Positions 12,309 through 21,299 of a stretch of DNA of 64,000 bases are shown here, one piece after another. Origin of the DNA: an uncultured Pelagibacteraceae bacterium. Lineage in GTDB: Bacteria > Pseudomonadota > Alphaproteobacteria > Pelagibacterales > Pelagibacteraceae. Where the stretch lies: NCBI GenBank assembly GCA_902540235.1, contig CACBLI010000003.1, positions 62,001-126,000 on the forward strand, in the 5' to 3' direction. Under the pieces are notes generated by a model. It made no database searches and had not been told where the DNA came from. It saw nothing but the letters and a program-made list of their open reading frames with translations. Numbering within the stretch: position 1 is the stretch's first letter; every line of letters starts with the position of its first letter. The translations under genes were made by a program, and so were the position numbers.

Positions 12309-14075
12309 TTAACTAAATTTGAAGTTCATTATATTTAAACTCCCAGTAATTGCAGATTTATAATGTTGTTCAGCTCTTGGTAGCACTTTGTCAAAATAAA
12401 ATTTAGCAGTATTTATTTTGTCATCATAAAATTTTTTATTCTCCTCATAGTCTTTGAAACTTATATTAAGAACTTTTATCCATGAAAATGCTAATGATAT
12501 ATAGCCAAGAGTTTTTAAATAATCATTTGCAGCTGCGCTTACATCATCTTTATTGTTTTCTAATCTCTGAATAGTCCAATCACTAAAGTTCTTAAGCACA
12601 TCTAAATAATAATTAAATTCTTTTATAAAAGGCTTGACTTTTTCGTTATTTGTATCTGTTTCAGTTTTAACTAAGTCTAAAAATTTATCTATTATATTTC
12701 CATTCTTATTTAATAATTTTCTAAAAACTAAATCAGCAGCTTGAACAGAATTTGTTCCCTCGTAAATTGGTGTAATTCTGTTATCTCTGTATAATTGCTC
12801 TATACCTTGGTCTTTAGTATAGCCATACCCACCAAAAATTTGCATTGCATCGCTTGTAATCTCCATTCCTAAATCTGAGAACAAAGATTTTACAACGGGT
12901 GTCATTAATGAGACCATGTCTGAAGCATCTTGTTTTATTTTCTGATCATCATGATTTAAACTTACTTCAGTTTGTTGCGATAACCAGAAACATAATGCTC
13001 TCTCTCCCTCAATTATAGATTTCATGTTCAACAACGTTTTACGTATATCTGCATGTTCAATAATTGCATCAGCATTTCCATTTTGCGATTTATTATTGTT
13101 GCTTTTTCCTTGCTTTCTTTCTTTGGCATAACTCAATGAATTTTGATAGGCAATTTCTGAAATCCCTAAACCCTGAATTCCAACGACAATTCTTTCTAAA
13201 TTCATCATTGTAAACATTTGACTTAGTCCTTTATTTTTAGGACCAATCATAATTCCAGTTGCATCGTCAAAATTTAAAACGCAAGTAGCTGAACCTTTAA
13301 TACCCATTTTCGTCTCTATCGATCCAGTAGATATTCCATTTCTAGCACCAATAGTTCCATCTTCTTTTACAATAAATTTTGGAACTAAAAATAAACTTAT
13401 TCCCTTAGTACCTTTTGGTGAATCTGATGCTCTTGCTATTACAAGATGAATTATATTTTCTGTTAAATCATGATCACCAGATGTAATAAATATTTTTTGT
13501 CCAGTGATCTTATATGTTCCATCGGGTTGCTCTACAGCTTTTGTTTTAAGTAAACCTAAATCTGTTCCACAAACTGGCTCTGTTAAACACATAGTGCCAC
13601 TCCATTTTCCCTCAACCATTTTTGGAAGATATTTATCTTTAATTTCATCTGGGGCATGGTGGTGAATACAATTGTAGGCACCAAGTGATAATTCACTATA
13701 AAGTTTAAATGCTAGACTAGATGAAGATAACATTTCATCGAAAAATGCACTCACTGTCCTAGGCATACCTTGTCCTCCATATTTTGGATCACAAGATAAA
13801 GAAGTCCAGCCATCCTCGATGTATTTCTGATAAGCTTCTTTATAACCTGGGGGTGTTCTTACAACTCCATTTTCTAATATAGCTGGATTTTCATCTCCAG
13901 CTTTTGCAAGAGGTAAAATTAAATTTTGATTTATTTTTGCAGCTTCCTCTAAGATGTCTTTTACTAACTCTGGGTTAACTTCTTTATATTTCTCTAGCTC
14001 ATTATAATTTTTATTATCCCTTAGTTTCTCATAGAGAAACATCATATCTTTTACTGGTGCATTATAGCTAGGCAT
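12309..14075 (-). CDS. dmdC: Acyl-CoA dehydrogenase, probable MMPA-CoA dehydrogenase
   Basis: This large acyl-CoA dehydrogenase (588 residues) is probably the enzyme converting MMPA-CoA to methylthioacryloyl-CoA. Seen: the FAD/substrate motif MCLTEPVCGTDLG near residue 158, KIFITSGDHDLTENI near 195, MGIKGSATCVLNFD, and the C-terminal ACAD stretch QIFGGYGYTKDQGIEQLYRD near 425 with YEGTNSVQAADL. The extra 150 residues at the C-terminus are typical of the DmdC/FadE5-like group. It is adjacent to dmdB with no gap. Another acyl-CoA substrate remains possible. Confidence 0.85.
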   Translation of the reverse strand: MPSYNAPVKDMMFLYEKLRDNKNYNELEKYKEVNPELVKDILEEAAKINQNLILPLAKAGDENPAILENGVVRTPPGYKEAYQKYIEDGWTSLSCDPKYGGQGMPRTVSAFFDEMLSSSSLAFKLYSELSLGAYNCIHHHAPDEIKDKYLPKMVEGKWSGTMCLTEPVCGTDLGLLKTKAVEQPDGTYKITGQKIFITSGDHDLTENIIHLVIARASDSPKGTKGISLFLVPKFIVKEDGTIGARNGISTGSIETKMGIKGSATCVLNFDDATGIMIGPKNKGLSQMFTMMNLERIVVGIQGLGISEIAYQNSLSYAKERKQGKSNNNKSQNGNADAIIEHADIRKTLLNMKSIIEGERALCFWLSQQTEVSLNHDDQKIKQDASDMVSLMTPVVKSLFSDLGMEITSDAMQIFGGYGYTKDQGIEQLYRDNRITPIYEGTNSVQAADLVFRKLLNKNGNIIDKFLDLVKTETDTNNEKVKPFIKEFNYYLDVLKNFSDWTIQRLENNKDDVSAAANDYLKTLGYISLAFSWIKVLNISFKDYEENKKFYDDKINTAKFYFDKVLPRAEQHYKSAITGSLNIMNFKFS

Positions 14076-14101
14076 GTTTTAATTTTAGAATAAATAATTA
14101 G

Positions 14102-15208
14102 TTATTGCAATTTTGAAATAATCGCATCACCCATTTGTGATGTCGATATCTCTTTCATTCCTTTAGATAAAATATCCTTTGTTCTTAATCCATCATTTAG
14201 TACACTTTGAACAGCTTTTTCTAGCGATTCTGCTTCTTTATCCAGGTCTAAGGAGTATCTCAAAGCCATAGCAAAACTTAGTATCGTTGCAATCGGATTA
14301 GCAATGCCTTTACCTGCTATATCAGGTGCAGATCCATGGATTGGCTCATACATTGCTCTCATCTCTCCCTCATTATTTCTGGCTCCTAGAGATGCAGATG
14401 GTAAAAGACCTAATGATCCAGTCAACATAGATGCTTGATCGGACAACATATCACCGAATAAATTATCCGTCACAATAACATCAAATTGTTTAGGATTTCT
14501 AAGCAATTGCATTGCACAATTATCTGCTAGCATATGGCTTAACTCAACATCTTTATACTCTTTCTCATGAAGTGCTTGAACTTCCTCTTTCCAAAGCTGA
14601 CCTGCTTCCATCACATTTGATTTTTCACAAGATGTGACTTTATTTGATCTTTTTTTTGCTAAATCGAATGCAATCCGAGCGACTCTGATTATTTCGCTAC
14701 TAGTGTAAGAGTGCGTATTAATTCCTTTTCTCTCACCATTTTCTATTGGTTTGATACCTCTAGGTTCTCCAAAATAAATTCCACCGGTAAGCTCTCTAAC
14801 AATCATAATGTCTAAACCTGAGACAACATCTGGCTTTAAGGTTGATGCATCAACTAACTGTTTAAAACATATTGCTGGTCTTAAATTAGCAAAAAGTTTC
14901 AACTCTTTCCTTAATTTTAGAAGAGCTCTTTCAGGTTTCTTAGAGAATTCAACTTGATCCCACTTTGGCCCTCCAACAGCACCTAACATTATAAAAGCGC
15001 TCTCTAAAGCTTTGTAAAATACCTCATCAGTAATTGGGGTTCCATGTTTGTCATAAGAACATCCTCCGGCCAAATCCTCATCAATTTCAAAATCTAAAGA
15101 TTTTTTGTCATTAAACCAATTTATTATCTTTCTAACTTCACCAATGACTTCGGGGCCTATACCATCACCTGGTAATAATAATATTTTTCTTTTTTTTACC
15201 TTAATCAT
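14102..15208 (-). CDS. leuB: 3-isopropylmalate dehydrogenase
   Basis: This NAD-dependent enzyme oxidatively decarboxylates 3-isopropylmalate, the third step of leucine synthesis. The 368-residue protein begins with [17 protein letters not shown]. It shows [10 protein letters not shown], the substrate arginines in [14 protein letters not shown] and the metal-binding aspartates in [19 protein letters not shown]. The C-terminal [18 protein letters not shown] is the NAD-binding signature, with Ile rather than the NADP-type residues of IDH. It overlaps leuD by eight bases and follows the gene order leuC-leuD-leuB. Confidence 0.97.
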   Translation of the reverse strand: MIKVKKRKILLLPGDGIGPEVIGEVRKIINWFNDKKSLDFEIDEDLAGGCSYDKHGTPITDEVFYKALESAFIMLGAVGGPKWDQVEFSKKPERALLKLRKELKLFANLRPAICFKQLVDASTLKPDVVSGLDIMIVRELTGGIYFGEPRGIKPIENGERKGINTHSYTSSEIIRVARIAFDLAKKRSNKVTSCEKSNVMEAGQLWKEEVQALHEKEYKDVELSHMLADNCAMQLLRNPKQFDVIVTDNLFGDMLSDQASMLTGSLGLLPSASLGARNNEGEMRAMYEPIHGSAPDIAGKGIANPIATILSFAMALRYSLDLDKEAESLEKAVQSVLNDGLRTKDILSKGMKEISTSQMGDAIISKLQ

Positions 15209-15806
15209 TAAAGATCCATGGCTTTTGACTTTTCAGATCTTTTTCGAAACTTTCAATTTTTTTGGATTTATTAAGTGATAACGCTATGTCATCTAAGCCC
15301 TCTAACAGGCATTGTTTTTTAAATGGGTCTACTTTAAATCTAACTTCATTATTTCCATAAATTACTTTTTCTTCATTAAGGTCTACAAAAATCTCCTCTT
15401 TTCTATTAGCATACTCTGATAATTCTTTAATTTTATCATCATTAAGAATGATTGGTAAAATTCCATTTTTAAAACAATTGTTGTGGAAAATATCAGCAAA
15501 ACTTGAGCTAATCACACATGTAATACCAAAATCTAACAATGCCCAGGGTGCATGCTCCCTTGAAGAGCCACATCCAAAATTTTTCCCAGCTATCAAAATT
15601 TTTGATTTATTAAATGGAGTTTTATTTAAAACAAATTCATTAATTTCTTTACCTTTATCATCATATCTCATTTCAAAGAATAAATTTTTACCTAACCCAG
15701 TTCTTTTAATAGTTTTAAGAAATTGTTTAGGAATAATCATATCAGTATCAATATTGACAATCGGTAAATATGCTGGAATACTTTTAAGTGTGCTAAATTT
15801 TTGCAT
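15201..15806 (-). CDS. leuD: 3-isopropylmalate dehydratase small subunit
   Basis: This is the swivelling subunit of isopropylmalate isomerase. At 201 residues it is the LeuD1 type. The [16 protein letters not shown] start, [17 protein letters not shown] near residue 73 and [16 protein letters not shown] near 103 are standard. The C-terminal helix extends to [12 protein letters not shown]. The start abuts leuC and the stop overlaps leuB, so the three leu genes are surely one operon. Confidence 0.97.
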   Translation of the reverse strand: MQKFSTLKSIPAYLPIVNIDTDMIIPKQFLKTIKRTGLGKNLFFEMRYDDKGKEINEFVLNKTPFNKSKILIAGKNFGCGSSREHAPWALLDFGITCVISSSFADIFHNNCFKNGILPIILNDDKIKELSEYANRKEEIFVDLNEEKVIYGNNEVRFKVDPFKKQCLLEGLDDIALSLNKSKKIESFEKDLKSQKPWIFND

Positions 15807-17210
15807 CTAATTTTGGTACTTTCTCACATCATCAAGACTACCAGATATTGCTGCAGCAGCGGCCATTCCTGGACTAACAAGGTGTGTTCTTCCACCTCTA
15901 CCTTGTCTTCCCTCAAAATTTCTATTTGAAGTAGATGCACATCTTTCCTCAGGTTTTAATTTGTCAGCATTCATTGCTAAGCACATTGAACAACCTGGTT
16001 CCCTCCATTCAAAACCTGAGTTAACAAATATTTTATCCAATCCTTCCTGCTCCGCTTGCTCTTTTACTAAACCCGATCCAGGAACAACCATCGCATGAAC
16101 GTGGGAGGCTATTTTTTTGTCTTTCAGAATTTTCGCAGCCTCTCTTAGGTCTTCAATTCTACCATTAGTGCAGCTTCCTATAAAAACTTTATCTATTTTA
16201 ATATCTTTTGCAGCCATATTAGGTTTTAAGCCCATATAATTTAGCGCTCTTTCTAATGAATTTTTCTTATCTTCATTTTTTTCATTTTGAGGGTTGGGAA
16301 TCTTGCCATCTATCGTGATTACATCTTGTGGAGAAGTCCCCCAAGTTATCATTGGTAAAATTTCTTCAGCTTTTAAATTAACTTCTTTATCGAATTTTGC
16401 TCCATCATCTGACTTTAAATTTCTCCAATATCCTAAAGCATTTTCCCAATTTTTTCCTTTTGGTGACATAGGTTTGCCCTCAAGATATTTAAATATTTTT
16501 TCATCAGGGGCAATCAGTCCTGCTCTAGCTCCACCTTCTATAGTCATGTTACAAATAGTCATTCTTTGCTCAACACTCAAAGATCTAATTAAATCTCCAG
16601 CATATTCTATAACACATCCAGTTCCACCAGCTGTTCCAATTTTTCCTATTATTTGAAGAATTACATCTTTTGATGTTACTCCTAATGGGAGTTTACCTTC
16701 TACATTAATTCTAAAATTTTTTGCTTTTTTTTGAACTAATGTTTGAGTAGCCAAAACATGTTCTACCTCTGATGTTCCAATTCCAAAAGCTAAAGACCCA
16801 AAGGCACCATGTGTCGCTGTATGGCTATCTCCACAAACAATTACTGTTCCCGGTTGCGTGAAACCTTGCTCAGGTCCGATTATATGAACTATACCCTGTC
16901 TCTTATCACCCATTCCAAATAATTTAATACCAAACTCTTTACAATTTGCTTCTAATGTATCTACCTGAATTTTAGACTCTTTATCAGATATTCCTTTTGA
17001 TCTATCAGTTGTTGGTACATTGTGGTCTGCAACAGCTAGAGTAAGTTTTGGGTGTCTAACTTTCCTATTTGAATTTCTTAGACCTTCAAAAGCTTGAGGG
17101 CTAGTTACTTCATGAACCAAATGCCTATCAACAAACAATAAAGCTGTTCCATCAGCCTGTTGATCTACTAGGTGATCGTTCCAAATTTTATCGTAAAGAG
17201 TATTGGGCAT
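15807..17210 (-). CDS. leuC: 3-isopropylmalate dehydratase large subunit
   Basis: This aconitase-family subunit (467 residues) holds the 4Fe-4S cluster that isomerises 2-isopropylmalate. Cluster cysteines are visible in [12 protein letters not shown] (near residue 347) and [11 protein letters not shown] (near 407). [14 protein letters not shown] is the conserved substrate segment. The start [15 protein letters not shown] is typical. It lies 11 bases after rplS, making leucine synthesis part of the ribosomal-protein directon. Confidence 0.97.
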   Translation of the reverse strand: MPNTLYDKIWNDHLVDQQADGTALLFVDRHLVHEVTSPQAFEGLRNSNRKVRHPKLTLAVADHNVPTTDRSKGISDKESKIQVDTLEANCKEFGIKLFGMGDKRQGIVHIIGPEQGFTQPGTVIVCGDSHTATHGAFGSLAFGIGTSEVEHVLATQTLVQKKAKNFRINVEGKLPLGVTSKDVILQIIGKIGTAGGTGCVIEYAGDLIRSLSVEQRMTICNMTIEGGARAGLIAPDEKIFKYLEGKPMSPKGKNWENALGYWRNLKSDDGAKFDKEVNLKAEEILPMITWGTSPQDVITIDGKIPNPQNEKNEDKKNSLERALNYMGLKPNMAAKDIKIDKVFIGSCTNGRIEDLREAAKILKDKKIASHVHAMVVPGSGLVKEQAEQEGLDKIFVNSGFEWREPGCSMCLAMNADKLKPEERCASTSNRNFEGRQGRGGRTHLVSPGMAAAAAISGSLDDVRKYQN

Positions 17211-17221
17211 TGAGAAAAAAA

Positions 17222-17812
17222 TTATTTTTTTTCTGAGGGATTTTCAAGTTTTTTTTCTGCTTTAATATCAGCTTTAGATGCATCTATTTGAGGTTCTTTT
17301 TTAGTAGTTTCCTCTTTTTTTTCATCTGATGTTGACACAACCTTTGTATTTATCTCAGTTTCAATTTCTTTATTTATTGGGGCAAGATTTTCCTCATTTA
17401 CCGTCTCAGGCTTGACATCAATATCTATGCCAATTTTTTTTCTTATTTTTTCAGCAATCCTTGCTGATTTTCCTGTTCTATCCCTTAGGTAATAAAGCTT
17501 TGCTCTTCTAACTTTGCCTGAACGGATTACTTTAATAGAGTCAATCACAGTACCATATAGCGGAAAAGTTCTTTCAACACCTTCTCCAAATGAAATTTTT
17601 CTGACTGTAAATGACGAATTTAAATCTCTATTTTTCTTTGCAATACAAACACCTTCGAAGTACTGAATTCTTTCTTTTTTACCTTCTGTAATTCTGACTC
17701 CAACTTTAACTACATCTCCAGCAAAAAATTCAGGAATTTTTTTCTCCGATAAAATTTTTTTAACGTTATGTTGGTTTATTTCTTCGATTGTTTTCATTCT
17801 ATAATTGTTCAA
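17222..17812 (-). CDS. rplS: Ribosomal protein bL19 with a long charged tail
   Basis: Large-subunit protein bL19 sits at the 30S-50S interface. Residues about 7-120 match bL19: [47 protein letters not shown] and [17 protein letters not shown]. The family is usually 115-130 residues; here 196, the last ~65 being a low-complexity Lys/Glu/Thr tail with no known domain. The start chosen gives [14 protein letters not shown]; a start at the second Met would drop five residues. It abuts trmD. Confidence 0.95.
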   Translation of the reverse strand: MNNYRMKTIEEINQHNVKKILSEKKIPEFFAGDVVKVGVRITEGKKERIQYFEGVCIAKKNRDLNSSFTVRKISFGEGVERTFPLYGTVIDSIKVIRSGKVRRAKLYYLRDRTGKSARIAEKIRKKIGIDIDVKPETVNEENLAPINKEIETEINTKVVSTSDEKKEETTKKEPQIDASKADIKAEKKLENPSEKK

Positions 17813-18499
17813 TTAGTTTTTCTTATATTTTTGCCACAAATCTGGTCTTCGGTCGCGAGTTATAGCCTCAGATTGAGATAAACGCCAGTCTTTAATTTTA
17901 GCATGATCTCCAGATAATAATACCTCGGGCACTGATTTTTCCTCCCAAATTTGAGGTTTTGTATATTGAGGGTACTCTAAAAGACCATTTTCAAAGGTTT
18001 CATTAATTGCGGATTTTTCATTTCCTAGTACACCAGGTAAAAGTCTTAAAATGCTATCGAGCACAACTAATGCAGCAGTTTCTCCACCAGACAAAACATA
18101 ATCTCCTATACTTATTTCCTCTATATTTCTTGTATCTAAAATTCTCTCATCAACTCCTTCAAAATGACCACAAATTAGAGAAATAGATTTTTCTTTTGAT
18201 AAATCTCTTGCAAATTTTTGGTCAAATTTTTTTCCCCTAGGTGATAAATAAAAGATTCTTTCATCTTTTTTTACTCTTTGGTCTATCGATTTCGCTAATA
18301 TATCTGGTTTAAGTAACATTCCTGTTCCACCTCCATACGGAGTGTCATCAACAGTTTTATGTTTATCTGTTGCTGCGTCCCTTATATTTACAACATTTAA
18401 ATTCCATAACTTATTAGATAGAGCTTTTCCATACAGGCCCTTAGCAAGAGGGCCAGGAAAAAATTCTGGGTACAAAGTAAATACTTGGGCTTGGAACAT
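17813..18499 (-). CDS. trmD: tRNA (guanine37-N1)-methyltransferase
   Basis: TrmD methylates G37 of tRNAs with a G36, preventing frameshifts. The 228-residue protein shows the SPOUT trefoil-knot motifs: DDTPYGGGTGMLLKPD near residue 54, ICGHFEGVDERIL near 109 and SIGDYVLSGGETAALVVLD near 130. The start MFQAQVFTLYPEFFPG is typical. It lies directly after rpsP with 14 bases between; rimM, which usually separates them, is absent. Confidence 0.97.
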   Translation of the reverse strand: MFQAQVFTLYPEFFPGPLAKGLYGKALSNKLWNLNVVNIRDAATDKHKTVDDTPYGGGTGMLLKPDILAKSIDQRVKKDERIFYLSPRGKKFDQKFARDLSKEKSISLICGHFEGVDERILDTRNIEEISIGDYVLSGGETAALVVLDSILRLLPGVLGNEKSAINETFENGLLEYPQYTKPQIWEEKSVPEVLLSGDHAKIKDWRLSQSEAITRDRRPDLWQKYKKN

Positions 18500-18513
18500 A
18501 ATGATTTTTTAAA

Positions 18514-18942
18514 TTACTTTTTTTCCCCTTTTGAAGCCTCTTCTTTTTTAGGAGCCTCTTTTTTTTTGGCTTCTGCTATTGGTGCTGCATCTGCTTTAGG
18601 AGCCTCTTCTTTTTTGGCTTCTGCTGTTGGTGCTTCTTTTTTTCTATCTTTTTTTGGAATAGCTTTTTGAGGATTATTTCCATTAACAGGCATAGGCATT
18701 AACTCATTTTCTCCTAGAATTCTTGCCACTCTTGTAGTTGGTTTTGCTCCCTGACCTAACCAATATTTAATTCTTTCAGCTTCAAGTCCTATTCTCTCTT
18801 TTTTTTCTTTCGGAAGTAACGGATTAAAAAAACCTACCTTTTCTATAAATCTTCCATCCCTTGAAAACCGACTGTCTGCAACAACTAACTTGTATACTGG
18901 TCTTTTTTTTGTGCCACCTCTTGATAACCTTAACTTTAACAT
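18514..18942 (-). CDS. rpsP: Ribosomal protein bS16 with an Ala/Glu/Lys-rich tail
   Basis: Small-subunit assembly protein bS16. The first ~80 residues (MLKLRLSRGGTKKRPVYKLV, GRFIEKVGFFNPL, RIKYWLGQGAKPTTRV) are canonical. The remaining ~55 residues are a repetitive tail in which units like AEAKKEEAPKADA recur at least twice, giving 142 residues against the common 80-100. A tail of this kind is likely unstructured. It stands 12 bases after ffh. Confidence 0.96.
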   Translation of the reverse strand: MLKLRLSRGGTKKRPVYKLVVADSRFSRDGRFIEKVGFFNPLLPKEKKERIGLEAERIKYWLGQGAKPTTRVARILGENELMPMPVNGNNPQKAIPKKDRKKEAPTAEAKKEEAPKADAAPIAEAKKKEAPKKEEASKGEKK

Positions 18943-18954
18943 TTGCTCTCCTTT

Positions 18955-20313
18955 TTATTTTAATTGATTAAATAGCTCTGGTGGTATTCCTTTATCAGAC
19001 ATACCTTTCAGATTTCCCTTTGACATTTTTTTCATCATTTCTGACATCATTTTAAATTGTTTAAGCAATTTATTGATAGTGGCTGGATCTGTACCAGAGC
19101 CATTAGCAATTCTTTTTTTTCTTGAACCATTAATTATTTTTGGATTCTCTCGTTCTTTTTTAGTCATCGACAAAATTATTGCCTCGTTTTTTGTTATAAC
19201 ACTTTCATCTATACCAGCAGCTTCCATTTGGGACTTAACCTTAGATACACCAGGCATAAATGACATCACACCTTCTATTCCTCCCATTTTTTTCATCTGT
19301 CTTAATTGTGTTAAATAATCCTGCATTGAAAATTGACCTTTTTTTAAATTCTCTTCAGCTTTCTTTATATTTTCCTCACCTAAATCTTCAGCTGCTTTTT
19401 CTACAAGAGATACGATGTCTCCCATACCAAGAATTCTATTTGCTATTCTATCTGGATGAAATAATTCGAGATTTTCAATTTTTTCACCAATACCTAAAAA
19501 TTTAATTGGAACTTGTGACACAAATTTCATACTCACTGCTGCTCCACCCCTTGCATCTCCATCTGCTCTAGTTAAGATTATTCCTGAAAGGTTAACAGTG
19601 TTTTTAAATTCTTTTGCGACGGACGCTGCTACTTGTCCTGTTAATGAATCCGCAACAAGAAATATCTCTGCAGGTTTAATCGTATTTTCAATTTGCTTAA
19701 TTTCAGTCATCATCTGCAAATCTATTTGTGTTCTACCAGCGGTATCAAATAGAATTATATCTGCACCATTTAAATTTGCAGCACTTAAAGCTCTTTGACA
19801 AATTTCAGTTGGTTGCTGACCTTCAATTATCGGTAAAGTTATAATATTATTTTGTTCACCTAATAATTTTAATTGTTCTTGTGCAGCAGGCCTATAGATA
19901 TCTAAACTAACCATCATTACTTTCTTTTTTTTGGTATTCTCTAGATACCTTGCTAGTTTAGCAGTTGTAGTAGTTTTACCAGAACCCTGAAGTCCAACCA
20001 ACATCATTGGTACAGGCGGGACTGCGTTGAGATTTACATCATTATTTTTTTCACCAAGCAAACTGACTAATTCGTCATAAACGATCTTCACAACCATATC
20101 CCCAGGAGATGTCGATCTGATGATTTCTTTACCTAGGGCTTTTGGTTTTACTTTTTCAATGAAATCTTTTGCAACTTCAAGAGATACATCTGCCTCTAAC
20201 AAGGCCTGTCTAATACCTCTTAATCCCTCATCTACTTGATTTTCATCTAGTGATGGTGCTTTTTTTAAAGAGGAAAAAACTTCCTCAAATTTATTTGTCA
20301 AATTTTCAAACAT
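18955..20313 (-). CDS. ffh: Signal recognition particle protein Ffh
   Basis: This GTPase delivers signal-bearing ribosomes to the membrane receptor FtsY. I choose the ATG at 20311-20313 (MFENLTNKFEEVFSSLKK), the canonical Ffh start; an in-frame ATG nine codons upstream adds residues not seen in the family. The NG domain has GLQGSGKTTTTAKLARYL (P-loop), DTAGRTQID and TRADGDARGG. The methionine-rich M domain includes MKKMGGIEGVMSFMPGV and RKKRIANGSG for SRP RNA binding. A structured leader RNA precedes it. Confidence 0.97.
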   Translation of the reverse strand: MFENLTNKFEEVFSSLKKAPSLDENQVDEGLRGIRQALLEADVSLEVAKDFIEKVKPKALGKEIIRSTSPGDMVVKIVYDELVSLLGEKNNDVNLNAVPPVPMMLVGLQGSGKTTTTAKLARYLENTKKKKVMMVSLDIYRPAAQEQLKLLGEQNNIITLPIIEGQQPTEICQRALSAANLNGADIILFDTAGRTQIDLQMMTEIKQIENTIKPAEIFLVADSLTGQVAASVAKEFKNTVNLSGIILTRADGDARGGAAVSMKFVSQVPIKFLGIGEKIENLELFHPDRIANRILGMGDIVSLVEKAAEDLGEENIKKAEENLKKGQFSMQDYLTQLRQMKKMGGIEGVMSFMPGVSKVKSQMEAAGIDESVITKNEAIILSMTKKERENPKIINGSRKKRIANGSGTDPATINKLLKQFKMMSEMMKKMSKGNLKGMSDKGIPPELFNQLK

Positions 20314-20418
20314 ATTTATTACACGCAATAGTAATTGCACTAGTGGGCGAACCCTCGCAGACTAGTGTCGATCTCTTTGTTTCCAAAGACACCGCAAATT
20401 TAACGTTTTTGCGGAAAC
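20314..20418 (-). ncRNA. Structured 5' leader RNA of ffh (four consecutive hairpins)
   Basis: Between the ffh ATG and the candidate promoter the minus-strand transcript can fold into four hairpins. In 5' to 3' order: a perfect 7-bp stem CCGCAAA/TTTGCGG (20392-20414); TCTTTG-GAAA-CAAAGA with a GNRA loop (20374-20389), nested in or alternative to GTGTC/GACAC; CACTAGT...ACTAGTG (20338-20367) enclosing GGG-TTCG-CCC; and GCAAT-TACT-ATTGC (20325-20338), extended by two G-U pairs possible only on this strand. It does not contain the GGAAGGAAGCAG-type SRP RNA motif and does not fold as a tRNA. Function unknown; probably a leader that regulates ffh. Confidence 0.6.
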
Positions 20419-20426
20419 TGCAACAA

Positions 20427-20452
20427 ACTATAATAGAGGTTCAAAAAGTCAA
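20427..20452 (-). promoter_or_regulatory. Possible promoter for the ffh leader RNA
   Basis: On the minus strand TTGACT (20447-20452) is followed by TATAGT (20427-20432). Both boxes look good but are only 14 bases apart, shorter than the usual 16-18, so the exact pairing is uncertain. A start a few bases downstream would place the four hairpins at the 5' end of the transcript. Confidence 0.35.
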
Positions 20453-20474
20453 TAAATAAGTTAAATAACCATAT

Positions 20475-21299
20475 ATGAAAATTAAAGCATTTAAAATGGA
20501 TGGTTTAGGTAATGACTTTGTAATTATTGATAATAGACAAAAAATTACCAATTTAAATAAAGAGCAGATAATTAAAATTTGCGATAGAAGTTTTATTGGT
20601 TGCGATCAATTGATTTTGATAGAAAACGACAATTCAGCTGATGCATACTTGAAATTTTTTAATTCTGACGGTGGAGAGTCAGGAGCATGTGGTAATGGAA
20701 CAAGATGCATTGCTAATTTCATTTCAAAAGAAACAAATAAAAAAACTATAATTTTGAAAACATTTTCTGGACTTTTAAAGTCTGAAATTTTAGGAAATAA
20801 GATTGTTACAACAGAAGTCGGCAAAGCTAAAACAGAGTGGAATGAAATTCCCTTGTCAGAAAAATTGGATACAAAAAATTTAAATGTAAAAATACTTGAT
20901 AAAAATGATAAAGAGCATATTGGTGGCACTGCAGTGAATGTCGGAAATCCTCATATCATTTTTTTTGTTAATGAACTTAACGATTTCAATATTAAAAAGA
21001 TTGGTCCAGAAATTGAAAATCACTTTATTTTCCCTGAAAAATGTAATGTCACAATTGCTCAAGTAATAAATAAAGATTTGATTAAAGTTAAAGTCTGGGA
21101 AAGAGGAGCTGGATTGACTAAGGCATGTGGTACCGCTGCTTGCGCAACTGCATTTGCTGGTAAGATAAATAATTTAACAGAAAATAAAACAGATATAGAA
21201 TTTTCGACAGGAAAATTATCGATATGGATTGATGCAAAAAATTCAATACATATGAAAGGTCCTGTATCAGATGTAGAGGAAATTGAAATCAAACTATAA
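20475..21299 (+). CDS. dapF: Diaminopimelate epimerase
   Basis: DapF converts LL- to meso-diaminopimelate for peptidoglycan and lysine, without cofactor. The 274-residue protein has both catalytic cysteine motifs: SGACGNGTRC near residue 74 and LTKACGTAACA near 217. The start MKIKAFKMDGLGNDFVIID is canonical. It is divergent from ffh across the structured gap and its stop overlaps the ftsY start (TAATG). The mtaB-type gene often found between dapF and ftsY in alphaproteobacteria is absent. Confidence 0.97.
   Translation: MKIKAFKMDGLGNDFVIIDNRQKITNLNKEQIIKICDRSFIGCDQLILIENDNSADAYLKFFNSDGGESGACGNGTRCIANFISKETNKKTIILKTFSGLLKSEILGNKIVTTEVGKAKTEWNEIPLSEKLDTKNLNVKILDKNDKEHIGGTAVNVGNPHIIFFVNELNDFNIKKIGPEIENHFIFPEKCNVTIAQVINKDLIKVKVWERGAGLTKACGTAACATAFAGKINNLTENKTDIEFSTGKLSIWIDAKNSIHMKGPVSDVEEIEIKL

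Noticed and set aside
20314..20474. SRP RNA or a tRNA in the gap before ffh.
   Set aside because: The GGAAGGAAGCAG-type SRP loop is missing and no acceptor or T-arm pattern forms; the TTCG here is a tetraloop, not a tRNA T-loop.
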